Positions 16,979-25,947 are shown, counted from the stretch's first letter. The stretch is DNA of 64,000 nucleotides from Levilactobacillus fujinensis (GCF_003946335.1 NZ_RHNX01000001.1:115378-179377), one strand, 5' to 3'. Translations and numbers: made by a program. Notes: a model not told the origin generated them from the sequence alone.

Positions 16979-17012
16979 GAGCTGTTAGTCATTGGGCTAA
17001 CAGCTCTTTTTA
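16979..17012 (+). terminator. Hairpin with T-run
   Basis: GAGCTGTTAG / CTAACAGCTC is followed by TTTTT on the plus strand. No plus-strand gene is directly upstream, so it may be a remnant from a lost element. Confidence 0.6.
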
Positions 17013-17039
17013 CGACAAGGTAGTCAGCTCAACTCACAA

Positions 17040-17633
17040 TTATACGGCGGTAATGTATGGCTGAATGAGTGGTTCGACCAGTGTCGCACAAAAATTTTGA
17101 ATTGCCTTCTGCGGGTCGATGCTTTTATTCATCACCCAAGAGAATATCACCCCATACAATTGCATGGATAATACTTGTGCAATCATTTCCACAGGGGTCT
17201 CTTTCTCTAGTTGTCCGTGCTGAATTAATTGGGTCAACAACTCACTAACTTTTCCAAAATCATACGTCCATTTGTCATCGGGAGAATTAGGAACTGCCAC
17301 AAAGCGAATCCAGCCACGGGCACGTTCTACCCCTGCCGCCGCCGTAATCTGCATAAAGTTAGCCAAGTATGCTGAAATGTTTGCGGCCGGCGTCAGTTCA
17401 TCTGAAATCTCATTGATTTGTGCATTCAGTTGACTGAAATGTTCTCGTTCTAATTCACCAATGATATCTTCTTTTTTAGGAAAATAATTGTAAAAGGTTC
17501 CCTTAGCCACGCCACTGGCCGTCGTAATATCCTCCACAAAAACATTTTCATAGCCCCGCTCAACAATCAATTGGTCGGCCGCATCCAATAATTTCCGGCG
17601 AGTTGTTTTGGCATTTTCATCGCGTTTAGTCAT
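17040..17633 (-). CDS. TetR-family regulator
   Basis: The 197-aa protein has the TetR HTH at residues about 30-55 (VEDITTASGVAKGTFYNYFP) and a helical ligand domain. It is the last gene of a minus-strand series running from the aldo/keto reductase (20834) through flavodoxin and MFS, 48 bp after the MFS stop. The start is not certain: ATG 17633 is two codons after a TTG, and AAAGGA lies 14 nt before it. Candidate operators are the twin 15-bp palindromes at 20854-20905 or the repeat at 19194-19232. Confidence 0.88.
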   Translation of the reverse strand: MTKRDENAKTTRRKLLDAADQLIVERGYENVFVEDITTASGVAKGTFYNYFPKKEDIIGELEREHFSQLNAQINEISDELTPAANISAYLANFMQITAAAGVERARGWIRFVAVPNSPDDKWTYDFGKVSELLTQLIQHGQLEKETPVEMIAQVLSMQLYGVIFSWVMNKSIDPQKAIQNFCATLVEPLIQPYITAV

Positions 17634-17681
17634 TTCCAATCACCATTTCCTTTATCCTAACTGGACAGCATCAATCCGCTG

Positions 17682-19172
17682 TTACTCCCTAATCAGACTA
17701 GCATGCCGTCGTAGCAAACGCACATAAATTATCACTAAAATAATGACGACCACCAGGACTAACCCGAGAGCGGTCAGCATAATGTAATGAAGCCCGTTAT
17801 ACATAATCTGCCGCATGGTTGGGAGCAGTGCCTGTGGGAGTTCACCCACCACCTGTGAATTGCTCAACTTATTCAGCATGCCCATCGTCACCTGTCCATG
17901 AGACGCTTTAACCCCGGAGTTTAGCGCTTGATTTAAAATAACCCCATAAATTGAGGACATAAACGTCTGGCTTAAGATCCGTACCAGATAAGCAAACGAC
18001 GTCGCAATCGGCACGTCTTTAATGCCCGCATCGTCTTGAACAGCTACTTGTAGAACGTTGAAACACAATCCGAGACCCAGACCTTCAAAAGCGCCCATGA
18101 CTAGCAAAAACCAATAATTAGCATGGTTGCCCGCTAGTACCATCCCTAGAAACGCAATCAAAAACGCCCCCGTGCCAAGACTGATAATGCCATAACGACC
18201 TAATTTATGCTGGTACAGTGGCCCAATCTCAGAACCCATGAAGTTCGTAATTGACCCGGGAATCTGTGTCATCCCACCAACCAGCGCCGTTAATCCCAGA
18301 ATTCCCTGTGCCCACATAGGAATATAAATATTGAACGCCACGAACGCGCCCCACAGGATGGAAAATAATGTAAAATCAATCACTAATTTAGAATTTTTAA
18401 ATAGCCGACTTGGAATGATTGGATCTGCAGCGTACGCCTCAACCCGCCCCATGCCAAGCAGAACGAGTATCCCCACCGCAACTAAACCAATCGTCATCCA
18501 AATCGATGTCGTCCCTAACAATTGGATGCCAACTAGAATCAGCGACAATCCTAAAATCATCAAGGTAGCACCCTTATAATCAACAGATGCACGGTTTAAG
18601 CGTTCATCTAATTTCAAATAGACTGCCACTAACAAAATCGATAGCACAGCGATTGGTAAATTCAGGAAAAAGACCCAGTGCCAGCTGAAAGCATCGACTA
18701 ACCAGCCACCAACTAGCGGCCCAATGATAGAAGCCGTGCTAAAGCTAGCGGTCGCAATACCAATCACTTGTGCACGGCGCTTCAGGTTATTAAATATCTG
18801 CGCATAAATAATAAAGGGAATCGTATTCATCCCACCGGCACCGATGCCCATTAGGCCCCGTGCCATAATAAACCAAACAATGTTGGGCGCAATTCCCTGC
18901 AAGAGGGCACCCACAGCAAAGAGTCCAGTTCCGGCCATGTATGCCAGCTTGTTTCCTTGACGCTCACCGAATTTACTCCATAGGGGCGTCGAAATTGCCA
19001 TGCCTAAGAGAAAAATCGCAATGATCCAGCCCATATACTGTAGTCCATGGAGGTCACTAATAATGGCTGGCAATGCCGTGTTCACAATCGTGCCATCTAA
19101 ACCAACCATCCCGTTTGATAGAATTAAGGCAAACGTGACGATCAGTTTTTTATTTCGATTCAACTTTATCAT
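17682..19172 (-). CDS. DHA2-family MFS exporter
   Basis: The 496-aa protein has about 14 TM helices, with DGTIVNTALPAI in helix 1, WSKFGERQGNKLAYM (motif A loop) and a helix-5 motif C (STASIIGPLVGGWLVD). It is a proton-driven exporter of toxic organics. ATG 19172 sits directly against AAGGG; TTG 19163, three codons on, has better spacing and may be the true start. It shares the operon with the TetR gene downstream, and probably with the flavodoxin and reductase genes upstream. It is a paralogue, not a duplicate, of the pump at 1049. Confidence 0.9.
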   Translation of the reverse strand: MIKLNRNKKLIVTFALILSNGMVGLDGTIVNTALPAIISDLHGLQYMGWIIAIFLLGMAISTPLWSKFGERQGNKLAYMAGTGLFAVGALLQGIAPNIVWFIMARGLMGIGAGGMNTIPFIIYAQIFNNLKRRAQVIGIATASFSTASIIGPLVGGWLVDAFSWHWVFFLNLPIAVLSILLVAVYLKLDERLNRASVDYKGATLMILGLSLILVGIQLLGTTSIWMTIGLVAVGILVLLGMGRVEAYAADPIIPSRLFKNSKLVIDFTLFSILWGAFVAFNIYIPMWAQGILGLTALVGGMTQIPGSITNFMGSEIGPLYQHKLGRYGIISLGTGAFLIAFLGMVLAGNHANYWFLLVMGAFEGLGLGLCFNVLQVAVQDDAGIKDVPIATSFAYLVRILSQTFMSSIYGVILNQALNSGVKASHGQVTMGMLNKLSNSQVVGELPQALLPTMRQIMYNGLHYIMLTALGLVLVVVIILVIIYVRLLRRHASLIRE

Positions 19173-19193
19173 CCCTTCATAACTTCATAAATA

Positions 19194-19232
19194 GATGCAC
19201 TAAATATGGCCTTCAGTCATACCTAGTGCATC
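19194..19232. promoter_or_regulatory. Inverted repeat upstream of the MFS gene
   Basis: GATGCACTA (19194-19202) and TAGTGCATC (19224-19232) form perfect 9-bp arms 21 bp apart, directly upstream of the MFS start. This could be an operator for the TetR protein at 17040 or a leader hairpin. Confidence 0.5.
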
Positions 19233-19277
19233 ACTTGTTTAATCCCACTTTCTTTCATCGGGATAGGCGCAACCTGA

Positions 19278-19943
19278 TTATTTGGCTATTCGCGTTAACC
19301 ACGCAGCTACCTCATCATCAGCTTCATCTACCCGATTACCATCAATCACCAAGGGTACGGTTAGTGAGACCTTGCCAACACCCTTCGTCCCTAAAATATT
19401 TTGAATGACGCGGATACTCTCTCCACTACCATAGCCACCTTCAGTTTCAAAGGGGGCAACCTTTTTGCCAGCCAGCGCATCCCCAAAGTCAGTTAAAAAT
19501 GCCTTCATTGGCTGACTAAGCGTCATTGCCCAGGTCTGGAAGCCCAGATAAACCGTCTCATATTGGCTCAAATCCGGCAGCCTCAACTGTAGCTCTGGCG
19601 GGGTGTTACTCTCCCGTTCAAAGTTAGCGCGGTCAAGGGTTTGCATGTAATCTGCCGGATATGGCTGTGCCAGGGTGATTTCAAGCACATCGCTATCCGT
19701 GGCCGCCACCAATTTACTGGCTAGTAATTCCGTCGATCCTGAACGTGACCAGTAAATGACGATGCTTTTGGCCGTTGGTGTTAGCTTTCTTACTGGCGGT
19801 TGCGCCCGATTGGTGTCCTGGCCATCAGACGGTGTGTATTTACCACCGCCCCAACCAGAATTTTTTCGTTGTAGTTGATTTGCATAGATGTCCGTTCCCG
19901 CTAGCTGCCCAACGACTGGACCTAGGTTAGATTGCTTATTCAA
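19278..19943 (-). CDS. Flavodoxin-family protein with N-terminal extension
   Basis: The 221-aa protein has residues about 60-221 as a flavodoxin_4-type FMN domain: SIVIYWSRSGSTELLASKL (phosphate loop), LGFQTWAMTLSQPMKAFL, and TEGGYGSGESI. The first 57 residues are a Gly/Lys-rich segment without a TM helix. The start is TTG 19943, with AAAGGAAG 9 nt upstream. It follows the aldo/keto reductase gene by 27 bp. It probably carries electrons or reduces quinones using FMN. Confidence 0.88.
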   Translation of the reverse strand: MNKQSNLGPVVGQLAGTDIYANQLQRKNSGWGGGKYTPSDGQDTNRAQPPVRKLTPTAKSIVIYWSRSGSTELLASKLVAATDSDVLEITLAQPYPADYMQTLDRANFERESNTPPELQLRLPDLSQYETVYLGFQTWAMTLSQPMKAFLTDFGDALAGKKVAPFETEGGYGSGESIRVIQNILGTKGVGKVSLTVPLVIDGNRVDEADDEVAAWLTRIAK

Positions 19944-19970
19944 AACTCACAACTTCCTTTCAACAAGTCC

Positions 19971-20834
19971 TTACGCACGCGTATCCAAGTCCTTAAAGTC
20001 ATCAAAGAATGCCAGCACACCTTTTGCCGTCTCACGTTTGCCAACCACAGTTTTGTTCGCATCTAGCAATGAAATCTGGGCCATCTCAGCCGCCGACAAG
20101 TTAAAGTCAAAGACAGCCAGATTTTCACGCATTCTATCCAGATGGCTCGTCTTAGGAATTGACCCAATCCCGCGCTGCAACAGCCAGCGTAAGATAACTT
20201 GCCCGACGCTCTTGCCATGAACCTTCGCGATGGCCGTCAATGTCGGATTGTTAAAAATATCAAACTGACCGGCCGCAAATGGTGACCAAGCGACTTGCAA
20301 AATATCCTGGCTGTTTAAATAGTCTAGCTCATCTTGCCGTTGATAGAACGGGTGGGTCTCCAAGTAATTTACTTGGGGCTTGATGTCATTGAATTGAATA
20401 AAATCGGCTAAGCGATCTTGACGGAAATTATCGACACCCAGTGCCTTAATCTTCCCGGCTTGATACAACTCTTCCATCGCCCGCCAAGCACCGTAATAAT
20501 CATTGTACGGTTGATGAATAATGTACAAATCAATGTAGTCCAATCCCAAACGTCTTAGTGAACTCTCAAAGCCCAGCTTGGCATCCTCATAGTTCGCATC
20601 CGTTAGCCACAATTTTGTCGCAATGAATAGCTCATCACGGGGAGTCCCGGCTCGCCGAATCCCGCGACCAACGGCTTCTTCATTCTCATAAGCCGTTGCC
20701 GTATCAATGTAGCGGTATCCCTGCTTTAAGGCCTGGTACACCGCTTCTTCACATTCAGCGACATCCGTTATCCGAAAGACACCTAACCCAATCATAGGCA
20801 TTTTGACGCCATTATTTAACGTTCTATAGTCCAT
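19971..20834 (-). CDS. Aldo/keto reductase
   Basis: The 287-aa AKR has the tetrad: Asp/Tyr in YIDTATAYENE, Lys in IATKLWL, His in YIIHQP. NADPH-binding residues lie in ILRWLLQRGIGSIPKTSH. Of two ATGs, 20834 is preferred because AAGGAG lies 8 nt before it. It is the first gene of the AKR-flavodoxin-MFS-TetR series, with a promoter flanked by two 15-bp palindromes (20854-20914) that differ from the MerR-type promoters nearby. Confidence 0.93.
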   Translation of the reverse strand: MDYRTLNNGVKMPMIGLGVFRITDVAECEEAVYQALKQGYRYIDTATAYENEEAVGRGIRRAGTPRDELFIATKLWLTDANYEDAKLGFESSLRRLGLDYIDLYIIHQPYNDYYGAWRAMEELYQAGKIKALGVDNFRQDRLADFIQFNDIKPQVNYLETHPFYQRQDELDYLNSQDILQVAWSPFAAGQFDIFNNPTLTAIAKVHGKSVGQVILRWLLQRGIGSIPKTSHLDRMRENLAVFDFNLSAAEMAQISLLDANKTVVGKRETAKGVLAFFDDFKDLDTRA

Positions 20835-20853
20835 TTCCATCTCTCCTTAAAAT

Positions 20854-20914
20854 ATGACTCGAAGTCATTTCTTATGCTGGGACACATATTATGACTTCAA
20901 GTCATTTTTGTCAA
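20854..20914 (-). promoter_or_regulatory. Promoter with twin 15-bp palindromes
   Basis: On the minus strand TTGACA (20909-20914), a 17-bp spacer and TAATAT (20886-20891). ATGACTTGAAGTCAT (20891-20905) fills the spacer and ATGACTTCGAGTCAT (20854-20868) lies downstream. The normal 17-bp spacing and repeated operator suggest repression, probably by the TetR protein at 17040. The spacer dyad resembles the MerR operator core, so a MerR protein is also possible. Confidence 0.7.
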
Positions 20915-21007
20915 ATGGACCGTTCCGGCTTTTGAAGTCTCTTCATCTTTACTAGTCGCAAATAAAAATTTGCTGGCAGCAAGCCAAAAAGTTTTTTTGA
21001 GAAAGGC

Positions 21008-21038
21008 TTGACTTAAAGTGTACTTGAAGGTCCATACT
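21008..21038 (+). promoter_or_regulatory. MerR-type promoter for the SDR gene at 21184
   Basis: TTGACT (21008-21013), a 19-bp spacer with CTTAAAGTGTACTTGAAG-like dyad, and CATACT (21033-21038). Confidence 0.8.
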
Positions 21039-21183
21039 CATTTTGAATCAAGGTCACCAAGGATTATGGCAACTCGCAAGAACCCGGCAATTTTTCTTGA
21101 ATTTGTTGGGAATCATCATTCGTTGACCAAACGATGGACTGCATGTTTTGAAACGACCAGATAATATTAGGAGGAAATTAAAT

Positions 21184-21927
21184 ATGACTGTTAAAAATAA
21201 AGTAATCGTGATCACTGGTGCTTCATCTGGAATGGGTGAAGCTTCCGCAAAATTATTGGCACAGAATGGGGCAAAGGTTGTCCTAGGTGCTCGCCGTGAA
21301 GACCGCTTAGCAGCAATCGTTAAGGATATTGAAGACGCAGGGGGCACCGCAGCCTACCGTGTCACGGACGTTACCAACCAGGAAGACGTCACCGCCTTAG
21401 TCCAATTGGCACAGGACAAATTTGGTGGTCTGGACGTCATCTTTAACAATGCCGGCATTATGCCTTCCTCACCAATGAGCGCCCTGCACACGAAAGAATG
21501 GGATACGATGATTGACATTAACTTACGTGGTGTCCTCCACGGTGTCGCCGCTGTCATGCCTATCTTCACAGCTCAAAAACACGGCCAAATCATTACGACC
21601 TCTTCTGTTGCTGGGATTAAGAGCTTTGCCGGTGCCGGGGTCTATGGCGCGACCAAGTTCGCGGTCCGTAATTTAATGGAAGTCATTCGGATGGAAAGTG
21701 CTGAAGAAGGCACCAACATTCGGACAGTGAGTCTTTATCCAGCAGCCATCAACACGGAACTGCTTCATACCATTACGGATGAAGATACCAAGAAAGGCAT
21801 GGACACCTTCTACAAGCAAGTTGGTATCAGTCCTGAAGCCGTTGCTAAAGTCGTCAACTTCGCCATTGACCAACCCGAAGACGTTAATGTTAATGAATTT
21901 ACCATTTACCCAACCAAACAAGCTTAA
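21184..21927 (+). CDS. Classical short-chain dehydrogenase/reductase
   Basis: The 247-aa SDR has TGASSGMG (cofactor loop), NNAGIM, catalytic TSSVAG and YGATK, and a C-terminus like the YdfG/serine dehydrogenase group. ATG 21184 has AGGAGG 9 nt upstream; an ATG 12 codons earlier has no site. It has its own MerR-type promoter and terminator (21942-21979). It is probably an NADPH-dependent carbonyl reductase. Confidence 0.93.
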   Translation: MTVKNKVIVITGASSGMGEASAKLLAQNGAKVVLGARREDRLAAIVKDIEDAGGTAAYRVTDVTNQEDVTALVQLAQDKFGGLDVIFNNAGIMPSSPMSALHTKEWDTMIDINLRGVLHGVAAVMPIFTAQKHGQIITTSSVAGIKSFAGAGVYGATKFAVRNLMEVIRMESAEEGTNIRTVSLYPAAINTELLHTITDEDTKKGMDTFYKQVGISPEAVAKVVNFAIDQPEDVNVNEFTIYPTKQA

Positions 21928-21941
21928 TGGCTGGCCAATTT

Positions 21942-21979
21942 AAACGTTCTGAAATCTAGACTGATTTCAGAACGTTTTT
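21942..21979 (+). terminator. Terminator after the SDR gene
   Basis: AAACGTTCTGAAATC / GATTTCAGAACGTTT is a perfect stem followed by TTT. Confidence 0.9.
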
Positions 21980-22000
21980 CTAAAACCAGACAGCCTAACG

Positions 22001-22036
22001 CTAAAGACAATCTGCCTTTCGCTGAAATTGTCTTAG
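22001..22036 (+). promoter_or_regulatory. Hairpin in the leader of the epimerase-like gene
   Basis: CTAAAGACAAT ... ATTGTCTTAG forms 10-bp arms with a 15-nt loop, 29 bp before the start at 22065. There is no T-run, so it is more likely an operator or mRNA-stability hairpin than a terminator. Confidence 0.4.
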
Positions 22037-22064
22037 GACTTATTTTGAGTATAGGAGGAAGCAC

Positions 22065-23081
22065 ATGCAAAAAAACGATAAAATTGTCATTCTCGGTATC
22101 ACTGGGTACACCGGTTCATGGTTAGCCAAAACGTTGACCGATGCTGGATACACAAACATTACGGGCACCTATCGTAACGCGGACAAACTGGCAGCCCTAA
22201 CCGAACTCTTACCCAACATTCACGGTGTCCAAGCTGACTTGTTGGACTCACCCCAGGCGGTCGCAACGGCACTAACTGGGAGCCAGTGGGTCTTCAATAA
22301 CTCCGCACCGTTCACGGGCCATGAACAATCAACTGCTGATTTTATTGCCACCAAAATTCGAGCCGTCAACAATCTTTTTAAAGCCATTAGCAAAGCTGGC
22401 ACGGTTCAAAAGCTCGTGCAAATTGGCTCAGCGGCTGCCATTGACATGGGGATTGCCGACCCAACCGTCACAACGATTAATGAAGACACTTGGCCCGACC
22501 TCGACCACATGGATACCGCTTACGAGCCCTTTATTAACATGAAGGTTCGTGAGGAACAACGCGTCCGTGACCTGGCTAATATTATTAATTTGCCGGTCAC
22601 CGTTATCCACCCCACCAACATTGTTGGCCCCAGCTTCACCCCTTGGCAACACGACATGATTTACGCGTATCTGCACGGCAGTCGACAGCTGGTTGATGGC
22701 CCCATGGACAGTGTGGACGTTCGTGATATTGCCGGCTTGGAACTAGCTGTCATGAATAATCCTCAGAGCAATGGCACCCGGGTCCTCGGCTTAGGATTCA
22801 CCAGCACCTATCGTGAACTGGAAACAGTTGTACAGGATACCTTAACGCCTGATCAGGTCACACAACTCTTCAGCAAATTACCGACCTTGATTTCTGCCCA
22901 GACGGCCTTGGCCTTATGGCAACCCATCTCCTACACGGCTTTCTACAAAGACCAGGCCTGGCGGTTAAACCCGAAGTCCGTTTTAAAAACGAAGTACCCT
23001 GACTTTTATCAGTATCGGCACACCACCGCTGAAACGACTTTTAAACAGGCCATTCACAAAATGCTAAAAGATTTTGCTTAA
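22065..23081 (+). CDS. NAD-dependent epimerase/dehydratase-family (extended SDR) reductase
   Basis: The 338-aa extended SDR starts with VILGITGYTGSWLAKTL (GxxGxxG loop), has IGSAAAID (Ser), and a long substrate domain resembling dihydroflavonol-4-reductase-type aldehyde reductases. The usual YxxxK is replaced by the segment YEPFINMKVREE, so catalysis by that motif should be checked. ATG 22065 has AGGAGG 8 nt upstream. No MerR-type promoter precedes it; read-through past 21979 or an unseen promoter must serve it. Confidence 0.85.
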   Translation: MQKNDKIVILGITGYTGSWLAKTLTDAGYTNITGTYRNADKLAALTELLPNIHGVQADLLDSPQAVATALTGSQWVFNNSAPFTGHEQSTADFIATKIRAVNNLFKAISKAGTVQKLVQIGSAAAIDMGIADPTVTTINEDTWPDLDHMDTAYEPFINMKVREEQRVRDLANIINLPVTVIHPTNIVGPSFTPWQHDMIYAYLHGSRQLVDGPMDSVDVRDIAGLELAVMNNPQSNGTRVLGLGFTSTYRELETVVQDTLTPDQVTQLFSKLPTLISAQTALALWQPISYTAFYKDQAWRLNPKSVLKTKYPDFYQYRHTTAETTFKQAIHKMLKDFA

Positions 23082-23085
23082 AGGC

Positions 23086-23116
23086 TTGCCTTGAAGTCGG
23101 CTTCAAGGTTTACGCT
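23086..23116 (+). promoter_or_regulatory. MerR-type promoter for the aldehyde dehydrogenase gene
   Basis: TTGCCT (23086-23091), a 19-bp spacer with CTTGAAGTCGGCTTCAAG, and TACGCT (23111-23116). It starts 5 bp past the stop of the preceding gene. Confidence 0.85.
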
Positions 23117-23180
23117 ATGGTTACTTGCGTGATTCAGCTAACGCAACTCGCAGTTAATAATAGAAAGGAAGCACCAATAA

Positions 23181-24551
23181 ATGGCTTACCAAACGATCAA
23201 TCCATTTAATAACCAAGTTTTGAATTCATATGAGAACATTTCTGACGATCAGTTGGAAAAAGTTTTAACAGATAGTCATGCACTCTATCTCAAATGGCGC
23301 GACGAGCCCAGTGAGACTCGCCGAGACACGTTACACCGGATCGCTACTATGATGCGTTACGAAAAGACCCAGTTAGCCACCACGGTCACCCAAGAAATGG
23401 GAAAACTCATTGGTGAATCAGAAGCTGAGGTTGAGCTCTGCGCTGACATCGCCGATTACTTTGCCGACCACGCTGCCGAATTTTTAGCCCGTAAACCGCT
23501 CGACACCGTCATTGGCGACGCCTACTATGAAAAGCAGGCACTAGGCGTCTTGTTCATGGTTGAACCTTGGAACTTCCCGTACTACCAAATCATGCGGGTC
23601 TTTGCGCCCAACTTCATGATTGGTAATCCCATGCTCTTGAAGCACGCATCAAATACGCCAAGTAGCGCCGAAGCCTTTGTCGATATTATTCGGCGGGCCG
23701 GTGCACCAACCGCCAGTTTAACCAACCTGTTTGTCGATTACGACCAAGTAGATAAGGCGATTGCCGACCCTCGAGTCGTGAGTGTTGCTTTAACTGGTTC
23801 CGAACGCGGTGGCGCTTCCGTTGCGAAGACTGCTGGTGAAAATTTAAAGAAGTCCACCATGGAACTGGGCGGAAACGATCCATTCATTGTCTTATCAGAC
23901 GCTGACATGAACAAGGTCAAGCGGGTTGCGCCAGTCGCTCGTCTATCTAATGCCGGTCAAATCTGTGCAGCTTCCAAACGATTTATCGTCATGGCAGATA
24001 AGTATGATGAATTTTTAACCATGCTGAAGCAGGCCTTTGAACAGGTTAAGCCTGGTGATCCAATGGACCCAGCAACCACGCTAGCCCCCTTGTCTTCAGC
24101 GAAGTCCAAAACCACTTTGCAAAAACAGGTCGATGCCGCGGTTGACGCCGGTGCTACGGTTTTTTATGGCAACCATCCGATTGACTTACCTGGCCAATTC
24201 TTCCAGCCAACAATTTTGACGGACATTACGAAGGACAATCCCGCCTACAACCAAGAATTATTTGGCCCTGTGGCTTCCGTCTACAAAGTGAACTCGGAAG
24301 AAGAAGCCATTGCTTTAGCCAACGACTCTAGTTATGGTTTAGGCAGTGCCATCTTCACGGAAGACACGAAGCACGCCGACGCCGTTGCACAACAGATTGA
24401 GGCCGGCATGACCTTTATCAATCGTGCCTGGGCAACGTTACCCGAGCTCCCATTTGGCGGGGTCAAGAACTCCGGCTACGGTCGGGAAATGTACGAACTG
24501 GGTTTTGACGCCTTTGTGAACGAACACCTGGTAGTCAACGCCAAAGATTAA
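23181..24551 (+). CDS. NAD(P)-dependent aldehyde (succinate-semialdehyde type) dehydrogenase
   Basis: This 456-aa ALDH has Glu228 in MELGGNDP and nucleophile Cys262 in GQICAASKR. FMVEPWNFPYYQ forms the substrate tunnel. Its length and GGNDP/QICAASKR signatures match the GabD/SSADH subfamily rather than betaine-aldehyde enzymes. It oxidises aldehydes to acids, fitting an aldehyde-detoxification regulon. It has its own MerR-type promoter and a long terminator hairpin. ATG 23181 has AAAGGAAG upstream. Confidence 0.93.
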   Translation: MAYQTINPFNNQVLNSYENISDDQLEKVLTDSHALYLKWRDEPSETRRDTLHRIATMMRYEKTQLATTVTQEMGKLIGESEAEVELCADIADYFADHAAEFLARKPLDTVIGDAYYEKQALGVLFMVEPWNFPYYQIMRVFAPNFMIGNPMLLKHASNTPSSAEAFVDIIRRAGAPTASLTNLFVDYDQVDKAIADPRVVSVALTGSERGGASVAKTAGENLKKSTMELGGNDPFIVLSDADMNKVKRVAPVARLSNAGQICAASKRFIVMADKYDEFLTMLKQAFEQVKPGDPMDPATTLAPLSSAKSKTTLQKQVDAAVDAGATVFYGNHPIDLPGQFFQPTILTDITKDNPAYNQELFGPVASVYKVNSEEEAIALANDSSYGLGSAIFTEDTKHADAVAQQIEAGMTFINRAWATLPELPFGGVKNSGYGREMYELGFDAFVNEHLVVNAKD

Positions 24552-24579
24552 GCATCCTTTTTTAAAATGATCTGACATT

Positions 24580-24629
24580 AGCGGCATAAATGGCATCCAC
24601 TGAGGATGGCGATTTATACCGCTATTTTT
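24580..24629 (+). terminator. Terminator after the aldehyde dehydrogenase gene
   Basis: AGCGGCATAAAT / ATTTATACCGCT forms a long stem with an inner GCATCC / GGATGGC arm, followed by ATTTTT. Confidence 0.8.
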
Positions 24630-24760
24630 ATGCCAACGTCGCCCCTCGTCGTGTTGCGTCGCTAGGCCTTTAACCTTAGCTTTCCCCTTCGGAAGAACGC
24701 CGTCTCACCCATCTAATCAGAGCAAATTGACCTAAAATCCGATTTTTTTTCAAACTTCTA

Positions 24761-24791
24761 TTGCCCTGAAGCTAGCTTTAAGGTTTATGAT
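24761..24791 (+). promoter_or_regulatory. MerR-type promoter for the AKR gene at 24826
   Basis: TTGCCC (24761-24766), a 19-bp spacer with CTGAAGCTAGCTTTAAG, and TATGAT (24786-24791). Confidence 0.85.
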
Positions 24792-24825
24792 GAACTCATC
24801 AAATTAATTAAAGGAGCGTTTTTTC

Positions 24826-25668
24826 ATGGAAACTGTAAACTTAAATGATGGTAATACGATGCCTGTCTTTGGCTTTGGTGTCTTTCAAATTGCTGATTTA
24901 TCAGCGGCCGAACAAGCCGTTGTCGATGCCATTCATGCTGGGTATCACTTAATTGATACCGCCCAATCCTATGGCAATGAAGAAGCGGTCGGCAAAGGTA
25001 TCAAGCGTGCTGGCGTTAAGCGCGAAGACTTGTTTGTTACCTCTAAGCTCTGGGTCACTGACACCGGCTACGACGCAACGAAAAAGGCTTTCGAAACAAC
25101 TTTAAAGAAACTGCAGCTAGACTACTTGGACCTTTACCTTATTCACCAGCCCTACGGTGACGTTTACGGTTCATGGCGAGCCATGGAAGACCTGCAAAAG
25201 GAAGGCAAGATTAAATCCATTGGTCTTTCCAACTTCGACAGCGACCGTCTGATTGACTTAACCTTGTTCAATGACGTTAAGCCTGCCCTGAATCAAATCG
25301 AAATCAACCCCTGGAACCAACAACCAACCAGCATTGATTTCATGCGCCAGCAGGACATTCAACCCGAAGCTTGGGCACCATTTGCTGAAGGTAAACACAG
25401 CATTTTCACCAATGACGTGTTAAGTGAAATTGCTGCAAACCACAACAAGTCAGTGGGTCAAGTTATTCTGCGGTGGTTAACCCAACGGAAGATTGTTGCC
25501 TTAGCTAAGTCCGTCCACCCAGAGCGAATGGCAGAGAATCTCGACATCTTTGACTTCACGTTGACTGATGAAGAATTGAAGGCCATTAGTGGTTTAGACC
25601 GAAAAGAAAGCCAATTCTTTGATCACCGTGACCCGGCCGCCGTTGCCCGAATTGCTAGCTTACACTAA
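24826..25668 (+). CDS. Aldo/keto reductase
   Basis: The 280-aa AKR has catalytic Asp/Tyr in LIDTAQSYGNE, Lys in VTSKLWV and His in YLIHQP. It is closest in this window to the AKR at 19971 (both have the IHQPYxDxYGxWRAM stretch). ATG 24826 has AAGGAG upstream. It is a monocistronic unit under a MerR-type promoter, ended at 25684-25731. It is a likely NADPH aldehyde reductase working alongside the ALDH. Confidence 0.93.
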   Translation: METVNLNDGNTMPVFGFGVFQIADLSAAEQAVVDAIHAGYHLIDTAQSYGNEEAVGKGIKRAGVKREDLFVTSKLWVTDTGYDATKKAFETTLKKLQLDYLDLYLIHQPYGDVYGSWRAMEDLQKEGKIKSIGLSNFDSDRLIDLTLFNDVKPALNQIEINPWNQQPTSIDFMRQQDIQPEAWAPFAEGKHSIFTNDVLSEIAANHNKSVGQVILRWLTQRKIVALAKSVHPERMAENLDIFDFTLTDEELKAISGLDRKESQFFDHRDPAAVARIASLH

Positions 25669-25683
25669 GAAAATTGAATACTT

Positions 25684-25731
25684 AAAATATCTAATAGGCT
25701 GTGGCAAGTGTTGCAACCTATTAGATATTTT
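25684..25731 (+). terminator. Terminator after the AKR gene
   Basis: AAAATATCTAATAGG / CCTATTAGATATTTT is a perfect 15-bp stem with an 18-nt loop and a T-run. Confidence 0.9.
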
Positions 25732-25740
25732 TAAATTAAT

Positions 25741-25855
25741 AAGTGCCAGAAGACAACTGACTCCGCTTAACGGGAATAACCAACCAATCCAGGACTAGGA
25801 TTAGCCGGTTATCCCCGTTAACGCTCGTCAGCAAGTGCCTTCTAGCACTTTTTTA
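25741..25855. repeat. Structured intergenic repeat A, copy 2
   Basis: Long palindrome with outer arms AAGTGC.AGAAG / CTTCT.GCACTT and inner arm AACGGG.ATAACC / GGTTAT.CCCGTT. It shares ACTGACTCCGCTTAA and CAATCC / AGGATTA with copy 1 at 8754. A T-run follows, so this copy could also terminate transcription. Confidence 0.7.
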
Positions 25856-25874
25856 TTTTTCTTTGAATTCCCCC

Positions 25875-25905
25875 TTGCCTTGAAGCTAACTACAAGGTTT
25901 ATGAT
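25875..25905 (+). promoter_or_regulatory. MerR-type promoter for the membrane-anchored flavodoxin gene
   Basis: TTGCCT (25875-25880), a 19-bp spacer with CTTGAAGCTAACTACAAG, and TATGAT (25900-25905). Confidence 0.85.
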
Positions 25906-25947
25906 GAAACACATCAAATACAAATACGCAAAGTGAGGAATTTAATT

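Noticed and set aside
21054..21347. 97-aa minus-strand frame
   Set aside because: Antisense to the SDR start and its promoter.
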